Shown in pieces: positions 1 through 6,136 of a DNA stretch of 8,132 bases. Below the pieces are notes generated by a model. The model had not been told where the DNA came from and ran no database searches. It saw only the letters and a list, made by a program, of their open reading frames with translations. Source of the stretch: an uncultured Collinsella sp. (GTDB lineage: Bacteria; Actinomycetota; Coriobacteriia; Coriobacteriales; Coriobacteriaceae). The stretch is from positions 1-8,132 of the forward strand of contig UQHQ01000051.1 of the NCBI GenBank assembly GCA_900540945.1, written 5' to 3'. Position 1 is the first letter of the stretch. Each line of letters opens with the position of its first letter. Both the position numbers and the translations under genes were made by a program.

Positions 1-2952
1 CGTGGGCGGCCGGGGTACAAAACGCCCACATGAGCCGCGGGCGCCGCCAATACGGCTGTTGCCATTAAGCGTTTTAGTTGCAGTGATGCTCGCCTGAGCC
101 TTGCTACTGTCCCTAAACGTAACCGTAGAAGCTGCCGACACGCTGCCTGCAATACCACCAATGTTCACATCGTTGGTGAACGTATCATCGCATGCGATAT
201 TCGTTTCGCACGTTGCGCCAGACAGCGTCAGACCACCCGCAATGGCGCCCGCAAGCGATCCAGCCTCGATTGCCGAGCCGTTATCGAACCTCATGGAGCC
301 AGCGATGGTGACGTTGGAGACAGTCTCGCTGTTGGCGGCTGCGCCGTTGATTGCTGCGAACAAGCCCAGGCGGCCGTGACGGTAGATTTTTCCGTTGCCG
401 GCACTGATGTCGTCGGCGCCCAGAGGGGCGTTCCCGCGCATGCCGTAAGGCTCACCGACAGCAAGCTTGATCGTGCCGCCGCCGTTCAACGTTCCCGAGA
501 AAACTTGCGAGCCGTCTGCACAATCCTGCGTGAAACCCGTCAGGCCCGTGCCCTTGAGATCAATAGTGCCGTTCACCGTAATGGTCGAGGACTGCAAGAT
601 GTTCGGGTTGTTTTCGGAAACGCCCTCGACCATGGAGTAGTAGCCGTTGGTTTGCCAGGTGATTGCAAGTTTGGCGAAATCCTCAACAGAGGTTAGGGTG
701 TAGGCACCGTTAGCTGCCGTCAGCGAATCCGGCAAGGTCAACTTATGAGTGTCCACATCAAGCTTAATGAAGTCGCCGCCCAGACGAATAACTTCGCCGT
801 AGGTCGCGATGTCGTCCGTCTTCGAGGCAGTATTGCTACGTTTGAAGGTCCAGCCCGCTGCACCCTTGTCAGCGTCAGAGCCATCGCCGACAGCAAAAAT
901 CAGCGCGTTGTGGTTCTCGTATACGAGCTGGCCCGTCGTGCTGTTTTCGGCAAAACTTGCGCCCGACAGATCCGTGATGCCGCTGAATTTGATTACAGCA
1001 TTCCACGCGGAGCCTGCAATTCCCGCGGCACGGTTGCTTTGCGCCTTACCGATAGGATTGTCGCTTGTAAGTTTGAAATCTCGCACGTCAAGGACATTGC
1101 GCGCGTCGACAACGCCCACGGCACCACCGAACTTTCCGGCGTCCGTTCGCGCCGAAGCATCTCCCTTGCACGCAACCGTCACGCCGTCGAGCACAACGGC
1201 GACAGGCTGCGAATTGGAGTCCGCGCTATCGCCAACATAGCCAACAACACCGCCCGTATCGGACAGCTTGCCCGCAAGTTCAAACTCAATTGAGCACGTT
1301 TTCTTATCCGCATCCTTTTGGACCACAAAGGCGCGCAGCGACTCATCGACGCCTTTTGCCGTCGCAAACACCTTGCCGACAAGGCCGCCGTAGCTGCCGT
1401 TGAAGCTAACTTCTTCCGGTAAGGTGAACTTGCTCTTATACGTTCCGCCTTGCACCACGATGTCGCCATTAGAAATATCGGCCACACCAAAAAGGGCGCC
1501 GGCGCGTTGCGATGCACCAAGCGTCACAAGCTTGCCCAGGTCGAACATATTGGGCTTAACGATAAATCCTTGCGCAAAGCTCACGTCGCCGATGACGCCA
1601 CCGGAGCAAGCGCTGTCTTTATCGCCGACGTTGCACGCCGGCTTAACCGTTACGCCATCAGCGATGTTGAGCGTGAGGTTGGTGGCCTTACCGATAAGAC
1701 CGCCCGCCGCGTTTTTACCTGCGACGCTCAGCGCCGAGACATCGATGCCAGTTGGTAGGGCGACGGTGGCACCCTCCCGCGCCTCGCCGATAAGACCCCC
1801 CGCGTTGGCATCAGCGGCTGTCGCGTTGATAGTGGGGGTACCGTCGAGTTTGTCCGGCAGGGCGAGGCCCGCAAGCGTAAGCGATGCTCCTTCGGCAAGG
1901 GTGTTCACAAGCAAGCCCATGTTGCCTGTGCTCGATTGCATATCGATCGCCAGGGGGCTGTTCGCGCTTGTCACGTAGGTTGCGTTAAGCGTGAGCGCGC
2001 CCGTGACCTCGCCCACAAGTGGCGAGGCGAGCTTGCAGATGTCCTTTTCGGTATCGCTCTTGGGCGTGCCCACGGTTACGGTGGCAGCAAGCGTCTTGTC
2101 CGCGCCCGTGACCTTTGCGGCCACGATGGGCTGGGCATCGGTACCCTTCCAGGTGAGCTTTACGGTGCTGTTGGCGTCGCTGAGCTCGATGTTGTTGAAG
2201 AGCGTCTTGTTGACGGTCAGGGTCCTGTCGCCGAGGTTGAGCGCGCCTTTGAAAGGGTAGGCATCGCTGCCGAAGCCCTGGAACGTGAGGCTACCCAGGC
2301 CGTCCACGATCTCCGCGCCGCACACGTCGAAGTCGATGCCGGTCGAGCCACCTTTGGAGATGTTCGCGTTCTGGTAGATGGCGGGATCGGTGTTGGAGAT
2401 GGCGATAAGGTCGGCGTTGGACTCAAAGGTAATGGCCGTGACGGCGCCCAAGTCGTCAGTGATGACATTGCCGTCACCCAACGCGTGCCTGAGATCCTCG
2501 ACAGTAGCGATGGTGGGGGCGGTGTTTGCCTGATCAGCAGCATCCGCGTCCGCGTCATCCGCTTGTTCTCCGTCAGCAGCACCCTCATCGGCAGCCGCAT
2601 CGTCTTGGGACGCGTCGCCCTCCGTTGGGGTATCGCCGTTAGTGGTTCCATCGGTCGTGGAGTCCTGTGATTCGCCAGCGTTGGTAGAACCGTCGCCGCC
2701 CTCGGTAGCGCCAGCGTCGGCGCCCGGAGTCGTTGCGACATCATCAGATGTAGCCTGGTCAGCATCTTGCAGCGCGGTGGCCACAGCATCCTGTACGGAG
2801 CGCGCCGTGTTGCCCGCGGCGCGCGCGGCGGAGACGGATGCCTCCATGACGGCGTCGAGCTCTTGCGCGAACACCTCCGTGGAGGGCGCAAGCGCCTGGA
2901 AAATCATGATCGCAGTCAGGCATGCGGTTGTTATGCGCTTTGCCGTTCTCAT
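1..2952 (-). CDS. Operon gene D: large secreted surface protein with GLUG-like glycine repeats (3' end outside window)
   Basis: The frame is open for 984 codons from an ATG at 2952 to base 1, with no stop seen. Residues 1-29 are a Sec signal peptide: basic N-end (MRTAKR), hydrophobic core, and a likely cut after VFA before QE. Residues 61-146 are a low-complexity linker rich in Asp, Ala, Thr, Gly and Glu, like a wall-spanning stalk. The rest is beta-rich with about ten short glycine motifs (AGGLIGEA, AGGLIGKA, SGGVIGDV, YGGLVGKV, TGGVVGYV, FGGAVGVV, IGGIAGSV) resembling the GLUG motif of bacterial surface proteins and adhesins. The start is supported by GAGGTAGGA just upstream. It is last of four genes, 64 bases after C. 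Any wall anchor such as LPXTG would lie outside the window. The last 12-15 codons turn Arg/Pro-rich and may be out of frame. Secretion is well supported; an adhesin role is inferred; the ligand is unknown. Confidence 0.85.
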   Translation of the reverse strand, partial: MRTAKRITTACLTAIMIFQALAPSTEVFAQELDAVMEASVSAARAAGNTARSVQDAVATALQDADQATSDDVATTPGADAGATEGGDGSTNAGESQDSTTDGTTNGDTPTEGDASQDDAAADEGAADGEQADDADADAADQANTAPTIATVEDLRHALGDGNVITDDLGAVTAITFESNADLIAISNTDPAIYQNANISKGGSTGIDFDVCGAEIVDGLGSLTFQGFGSDAYPFKGALNLGDRTLTVNKTLFNNIELSDANSTVKLTWKGTDAQPIVAAKVTGADKTLAATVTVGTPKSDTEKDICKLASPLVGEVTGALTLNATYVTSANSPLAIDMQSSTGNMGLLVNTLAEGASLTLAGLALPDKLDGTPTINATAADANAGGLIGEAREGATVALPTGIDVSALSVAGKNAAGGLIGKATNLTLNIADGVTVKPACNVGDKDSACSGGVIGDVSFAQGFIVKPNMFDLGKLVTLGASQRAGALFGVADISNGDIVVQGGTYKSKFTLPEEVSFNGSYGGLVGKVFATAKGVDESLRAFVVQKDADKKTCSIEFELAGKLSDTGGVVGYVGDSADSNSQPVAVVLDGVTVACKGDASARTDAGKFGGAVGVVDARNVLDVRDFKLTSDNPIGKAQSNRAAGIAGSAWNAVIKFSGITDLSGASFAENSTTGQLVYENHNALIFAVGDGSDADKGAAGWTFKRSNTASKTDDIATYGEVIRLGGDFIKLDVDTHKLTLPDSLTAANGAYTLTSVEDFAKLAITWQTNGYYSMVEGVSENNPNILQSSTITVNGTIDLKGTGLTGFTQDCADGSQVFSGTLNGGGTIKLAVGEPYGMRGNAPLGADDISAGNGKIYRHGRLGLFAAINGAAANSETVSNVTIAGSMRFDNGSAIEAGSLAGAIAGGLTLSGATCETNIACDDTFTNDVNIGGIAGSVSAASTVTFRDSSKAQASITATKTLNGNSRIGGARGSCGRFVPRPPT

Positions 2953-2956
2953 CTGG

Positions 2957-2965
2957 TCCTACCTC
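2957..2965 (-). promoter_or_regulatory. Ribosome binding site of gene D
   Basis: Read on the minus strand, GAGGTAGGA lies 4 bases before the ATG at 2952, with the GAGG core about 8-9 bases away. It fixes the start of D, whose first residues then form a normal signal peptide. Confidence 0.65.
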
Positions 2966-2978
2966 GTTCTATCTCATG

Positions 2979-2990
2979 CCCCGTGCGGGG
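2979..2990 (-). other. Small GC hairpin in the C-D gap
   Basis: CCCCGTGCGGGG is self-complementary (4-5 base pairs, tiny loop) and sits between the stop of C and the ribosome binding site of D. No run of U follows it, so it is not a normal terminator. It might tune read-through or protect an mRNA end; this is a guess. Confidence 0.35.
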
Positions 2991-3016
2991 TCTCAAAATC
3001 ACAGATTGCGGTTGGC

Positions 3017-3994
3017 CTACGCAGCCCTGCACGTAACACCGATGTCATCCAAGCTGCCGGGCGCGGTATCCGTCGAACGGTAAAAGGTAATAATCTCCGA
3101 CCCGGGATCCATGGTGAACGTAACCGACCTTCCATCAAAGGTCGCGTCGGAATGATTCGTCGCCAAAAATGGGTCAAGCTCAACCTTGTCGCCCCATGTA
3201 AGCTTGATTTTTGTTGGCGCGCCCGTAACGGTCGCGCGATAGTTGTAAGCGTCGAAAGCGTTGATATCCGAGTTCTTGTCGACCCACTCGCCCGAAACGC
3301 CCGAAGCCGTTACCTCTGCACGCTCGGAAGGCGCAATCTTGGCGGCGAGCCATTTAAGATTGGTGCCGGGGCTATTGGAGCCGACCTGGGCCTTAACGGT
3401 GAAGGATGCTTTGTTGAGGTCCGCCTTGGAAAATGTAACCTTATAGGTATACATGGTTGCCCTGTTGGCAGGGAAGGAAAGGTCGACCGTGCCGCCCGCC
3501 GTCAGCATGGGCGAACCGCTTATGCTCCAAGCTTTCGTCGTTCCCGTCGCCTTCACGCTCAGCGTCGCGTTAACGTCCTTGTCGTTGACCTTGTTCTTGT
3601 CGCCCAGCAGATGGTTGTAAATGCGAAAGGTAAAAGAGCAGTTTTCCCCACTCGTGTCGGCGATGACGCTTCGGACGGCAATACCCTCGTCATTCAGCGT
3701 CTCATTCGTGTAGCCCGTAAGCATGTCCGAGGCAAACAGCGCCTGTGACGTGCCCGAGACAGCGACCGACTTAAGGAAGTCGCCCGCCAAAAAGGCCGTG
3801 TAAGTAAGGTGGGTACCCGCCACAATCGCGACGGCGCATAGCAGCACCGCAACCGCCCACAGGCGCTTGCGCATTTTGGAAGCAGGGACCGCCGACTCTA
3901 CGCAGCAAGGCTCTGCCTTAGAATCATCCACCTGCGCAAAGTGCTTGCCAACAGGCCTCGCGATTTCATTTTGCTCTTTCTTGTCTTTTCGCAT
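3017..3994 (-). CDS. Operon gene C: membrane-anchored surface protein, 325 aa, unknown function
   Basis: The preferred start is the ATG at 3994, preceded by GGGAGGGG 6 bases upstream. The frame opens further to 4123, but that extension overlaps gene B and reads like off-frame sequence. Residues 1-43 are a charged, likely cytoplasmic tail with a CC pair at 30-31 and a basic MRKR at 41-44. Residues 45-60 are one membrane segment (WAVAVLLCAVAIVAG), followed by a beta-rich outer domain rich in Ser, Thr, Asp and Asn. Near the C-end (about 250-276) is a YNYRATVTGAP stretch followed by IKLTWGDKVELDPF. Two outer cysteines (119 and 322) could form a disulfide. The layout recalls TasA/camelysin-like or SipW-dependent surface proteins, but I cannot place it in a named family. 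It lies 23 bases after B, so it is probably co-transcribed. A start at 3874 (MRKRLW) has no clear ribosome binding site. Confidence 0.82.
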   Translation of the reverse strand: MRKDKKEQNEIARPVGKHFAQVDDSKAEPCCVESAVPASKMRKRLWAVAVLLCAVAIVAGTHLTYTAFLAGDFLKSVAVSGTSQALFASDMLTGYTNETLNDEGIAVRSVIADTSGENCSFTFRIYNHLLGDKNKVNDKDVNATLSVKATGTTKAWSISGSPMLTAGGTVDLSFPANRATMYTYKVTFSKADLNKASFTVKAQVGSNSPGTNLKWLAAKIAPSERAEVTASGVSGEWVDKNSDINAFDAYNYRATVTGAPTKIKLTWGDKVELDPFLATNHSDATFDGRSVTFTMDPGSEIITFYRSTDTAPGSLDDIGVTCRAA

Positions 3995-4000
3995 CTGGCG

Positions 4001-4008
4001 CCCCTCCC
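4001..4008 (-). promoter_or_regulatory. Ribosome binding site of gene C
   Basis: GGGAGGGG on the minus strand lies 6 bases before the ATG at 3994, inside the short gap after B. It decides the start of C at 3994 rather than the longer frame opening at 4123. Confidence 0.7.
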
Positions 4009-4017
4009 TTCTTGTTA

Positions 4018-4818
4018 TTAGTTGCCACTCGTGCCGCGAGCAATTAGATAAACCATGTCGGTCTCTTTGACGTTGGAGACCGTCTTTCCGTTTACGGTCA
4101 CAACGCCCGGATTCCATGTGCACTCGATGATGAAGTTCGTGGCGGCGTTGGCTGTTTTGCCATTCCAGCCATCGAGCCCACTCCCTGCGAACTTGTGGTA
4201 CCGATACAGCGGACGGGCGTTTTTCTGGACATTCACGTACGAGCCGTACGTCGGGTCGTTTGCCTCAAGCTCTTTAGCCAACGCACTTGTCCCGTCCGCG
4301 GAGTTGATAAAAGCAAACTCAATCGGGGTGCTGCTCTTCTTGCTCCATGAGTAGGTGCGGTTGAGCCCGTCGAGGCCGACCACAGTGCCGTTTTTATCGT
4401 TCGGATTATTGACCGTCACGTGATACACGTTGATTGTCAGCCCCGTGATATTCGTTGTGTTGGCAATCTGCAGCTCAAACGCTTGACCGCCGGCAGCGGG
4501 ATCGCCATTGTCGCTCTGCACACAAAACGCGCGACGAACGGTCACGGTGCCGTCTATGTTTTTAACATCGCCCCGTGACTCGTCATACGAAATCTCGATG
4601 GGCTCGATGCTCGTCTGGTTGGGACCCATGATCTTAAGCTGCGCGGGCGTTTGGATCTTGCCCACCGTAGACAGACTTTTGCTGCCCACAAACCACGAGA
4701 GCGACAAGCCGATGATAAGAGCGATTGCCGCCAGCAATATCAGGACCGCAAGGGCCTGTGCGCGGTGGTTTTCTATCCAATTGCGGGCATCGCCGAGGCG
4801 CGTTTGCATGGTGCTCAT
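4018..4818 (-). CDS. Operon gene B: membrane-anchored surface protein with SWF motif, 266 aa, unknown function
   Basis: The ATG at 4818 overlaps the stop of gene A as ATGA and has AGGAGGG 9 bases upstream, so the start is firm. Residues 1-22 are a short cytoplasmic tail. Residues 23-40 are one strong membrane helix (LAVLILLAAIALIIGLSL) running into SWFVGS at 41-46. The outer domain (about 47-266) is beta-rich: TPAQLKIMGPN at 57-67, RRAFCV at 95-100, QIANTTNITGLTINVYHV at 117-134, and a C-end with ECTWNPG followed by ETDMVYLIARG. The membrane segment followed directly by SWF is shared in form with the AWFAANN of gene A, so A and B look like distant paralogues. I infer an exported surface subunit held by its N-terminus; no catalytic residues are visible and I cannot name a function. 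Confidence 0.87.
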   Translation of the reverse strand: MSTMQTRLGDARNWIENHRAQALAVLILLAAIALIIGLSLSWFVGSKSLSTVGKIQTPAQLKIMGPNQTSIEPIEISYDESRGDVKNIDGTVTVRRAFCVQSDNGDPAAGGQAFELQIANTTNITGLTINVYHVTVNNPNDKNGTVVGLDGLNRTYSWSKKSSTPIEFAFINSADGTSALAKELEANDPTYGSYVNVQKNARPLYRYHKFAGSGLDGWNGKTANAATNFIIECTWNPGVVTVNGKTVSNVKETDMVYLIARGTSGN

Positions 4819-5579
4819 GAGCTCACGCCCTCCTGAGCGCTAATTCTAAGTTGGATGTATTTGACCTTATTGCCGATCTGCTCGTCGGCATTGTTGTACA
4901 GCGCCGAGCAGATGGCGGTGTCGCCGAAGGATATGTCAGCCGAAACCGCAGGAGCGTTGGCGACACTCGTGCCGTTTGCCGCGCCATAGAAGTAGTTCGC
5001 TTTATGCGCGTTCATATCTGCCTGCAGAGCGCCGTAGTCAGACTTTGCGTCGCCCGCCGCCGCAAACAGGTTCTTGTAGTAATTCGTGTTGCCGGTAAGG
5101 ACGAAGTTTTGGAAGTACTCCGGCCACACCCAGTACAGGCTGATGGTGACGGGTTTGTTCGTTGGCTTGTTCACATCGCCGTTTTCGCAAAATTCGCACT
5201 TGCGAATCTCGATCTTGCTATCAACCACGCGGCCCGAGTAATACCCGTTCTGGTCGCAGCTCGTAAAGAACAGCAAGTGGCCTTTGATCAAGCCAAGGAG
5301 CGCCTCCGCCTCGGGCGCCAGCGTTCCCCCGTCCCCAACAACGCCAACAGTGTTCGTGACCTTAAGCAAGCGCGACAGACTGATCGTGACCCCGTCCAGG
5401 TCACTCACCAGCGGCTTCACCGTAAATGTAATCTTGCCGCGAGCACCCGGGTACAGAGAGCCCGCGGTCTCGTTGTTGAGGTTGGAGCCGAGCGTTACCG
5501 TCATGGCGTCGGTCGTATCCAGGCCATCGATGGCATACTTTTCCTCGGGCGTGCGCTCGGAGCGCTCGTAATAGCCCAC
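4815..5579 (-). CDS. C-terminal fragment of gene A as written (254 aa)
   Basis: In this frame an upstream TGA lies just before the G run, and no ATG exists until well inside the domain. The first usual start is a GTG at 5579 with no clear ribosome binding site. The frame carries nearly the whole outer domain without a signal or membrane segment, so alone it would stay in the cytoplasm. This supports reading it as the second half of gene A. Confidence 0.5.
   Translation of the reverse strand: MGYYERSERTPEEKYAIDGLDTTDAMTVTLGSNLNNETAGSLYPGARGKITFTVKPLVSDLDGVTISLSRLLKVTNTVGVVGDGGTLAPEAEALLGLIKGHLLFFTSCDQNGYYSGRVVDSKIEIRKCEFCENGDVNKPTNKPVTISLYWVWPEYFQNFVLTGNTNYYKNLFAAAGDAKSDYGALQADMNAHKANYFYGAANGTSVANAPAVSADISFGDTAICSALYNNADEQIGNKVKYIQLRISAQEGVSS
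4828..4834 (-). promoter_or_regulatory. Ribosome binding site of gene B, inside the end of A
   Basis: AGGAGGG on the minus strand lies 9 bases before the ATG of B and within the last codons of A. With the ATGA overlap this is a typical arrangement for translational coupling of A and B, although the site is strong enough to work alone. Confidence 0.75.
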
Positions 5580-5592
5580 GTGCGCGCCGGAC

Positions 5593-5853
5593 TCACCCTC
5601 GCCCGCGGCGGTCAGCGTGTACCGATCCGCCTTCGCCCCGATCGTACCCCCCCGTGGCGCTCACTCGGTTATTCGCGGCAAACCAGGCCAGACACGCAAA
5701 GATGGCAACGATGGCGGCCAACACAAACAGACCGCTCACCAGGAAATCCTTCCAGAAATCCTTGAGGGTCCGCACGTGCTCGTCGGCAGCTTGGCGGTAC
5801 TCGGCCGCCGTCTTGTGCTGCTGGAGCTCGCTATGTCGGTCCATGCCACTCAT
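5593..5853 (-). CDS. N-terminal fragment of gene A as written (86 aa)
   Basis: With seven G, translation from 5853 gives the cytoplasmic tail, the membrane helix and AWFAANNRVSATGG, then about 17 unrelated Gly/Arg/Asp-rich residues before a stop at 5593. The product would be a membrane stub without an outer domain. It is best read as part of the split gene A and not as an independent small protein. Confidence 0.5.
   Translation of the reverse strand: MSGMDRHSELQQHKTAAEYRQAADEHVRTLKDFWKDFLVSGLFVLAAIVAIFACLAWFAANNRVSATGGYDRGEGGSVHADRRGRG
5647..5653 (-). repeat. G7 homopolymer at the gene A frame break
   Basis: Seven G on the coding (minus) strand begin at the last base of Thr67 and end before TACGATC. 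Six or nine G join the two halves of A; seven or eight do not. It lies just outside the membrane helix, so a slip here switches the whole outer domain on or off. Confidence 0.9.
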
Positions 5854-5856
5854 CGC

Positions 5857-5886
5857 TTACATTTGCCCTGCTTGCGGGCGTGCCAT
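5857..5886 (-). other. Possible 9-residue leader ORF ahead of gene A
   Basis: On the minus strand an ATG at 5886 opens a short frame (MARPQAGQM) that stops with TAA 3 bases before the ATG of gene A and in the same frame. The purine-rich GGAAAGG touches its ATG, which is too close for a good ribosome binding site. It could be a coupled leader or chance. Confidence 0.2.
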
Positions 5887-5937
5887 CCTTTCCGCTCGGT
5901 CGCGTTTATCCGTTGTTCGCAGGTAGAGAATTCAGGC

Positions 5938-5965
5938 AGAATACAACACCGTACGATAAGGTAAA
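5938..5965 (-). promoter_or_regulatory. Candidate promoter of the A-D operon
   Basis: On the minus strand TTTACC, a 16-base spacer and TATTCT (each 4 of 6 to the sigma-70 consensus) lie about 85-110 bases upstream of gene A, with TG right before the -10 box. It falls in the only gap between ATPase and operon. The match is moderate and other AT-rich stretches nearby could serve. Confidence 0.3.
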
Positions 5966-6031
5966 AGAATAGCATTGACCTGCGGTTCGCTCCACAACGC
6001 AAGCCTTAATGATGTCTTAAAAGTCAAACCC

Positions 6032-6097
6032 TTGGTGCAAGTGGTCAGGTTACTTCGCGCCAACATGGTGCAAACAAACCTGACCCCCTTGCACCAA
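6032..6097. repeat. 66-base inverted-repeat hairpin element between ATPase and operon
   Basis: The arms 6032-6051 and 6077-6097 are reverse complements except for one extra base plus one mismatch (TTGGTGCAAG...GGTCAGGTT). The 25-base loop holds a second small hairpin (GCGCCA / TGGTGC with one G-T pair around ACA), which reuses the GGTGCA motif of the outer arms. No open frame is supported in it. It lies about 40 bases after the ATPase stop and has no U run right after it, so it is not a classic terminator, though it could stop or stabilise transcripts on either strand. The nested, self-similar form suggests a dispersed palindromic repeat (REP- or MITE-like); only a genome search can show that. 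Confidence 0.8.
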
Positions 6098-6136
6098 TCC
6101 GTAGCGCCGGGCAGCGGACACACGGCGTGCCGCCCC

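Larger units (their letters stand above)
4815..5853 (-). pseudogene. Operon gene A: membrane-anchored surface protein split by a one-base shift at a G7 run (345 aa if corrected)
   Basis: Two adjoining frames join into one sensible protein if the run of seven G (plus-strand C, 5647-5653) is read as six. The total is then 1038 bases, exactly 346 codons including the stop. Residues 1-36 are a charged helical tail, about 38-55 a membrane helix (VSGLFVLAAIVAIFACL), then AWFAANNRVSATGG; after the join it continues TIGAKADRYTLTAAGEGESG. The outer domain holds YPGARGKITFTV, four cysteines (199, 219, 222 and 315 of the corrected protein, with CEFC at 219-222) and VTISLYWVWPEYF near 235-247. It is first in the operon and overlaps B by ATGA. 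No decay is seen downstream of the shift, so the break is recent, switchable or a sequencing artefact. The ATG at 5853 has only a weak AGGG upstream; 5844 is an alternative. Function unknown; probably a surface subunit. Confidence 0.8.

Noticed and set aside
1936..2670. Plus-strand frame of 244 codons opposite D
   Set aside because: No recognisable domain and opposite a well-supported secreted protein.
2217..2891. Minus-strand frame of 224 codons inside D
   Set aside because: Pro/Arg/Thr-rich product typical of an off-frame reading of the D linker; the D frame has the signal peptide and glycine motifs.
2642..3748. Plus-strand open frame of 368 codons across the C-D gap
   Set aside because: It crosses the start of D, the gap and most of C; both of these have clear signal or membrane segments and ribosome binding sites. 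The plus-strand product looks like random Arg-rich text.
4851..5765. Long plus-strand open frame (304 codons) opposite gene A
   Set aside because: Rich in Arg, Val and Ala with no domain, membrane segment or ribosome binding site; it mirrors GC-biased coding on the other strand.
6032..6097. Classic Rho-independent terminator for the ATPase
   Set aside because: The stem is longer than usual with a 25-base loop, and it is not followed at once by a U run on either strand; kept as a repeat element.
5932..6123. Minus-strand 63-codon frame across the hairpin element
   Set aside because: It merely translates the inverted repeat; no ribosome binding site or recognisable feature.
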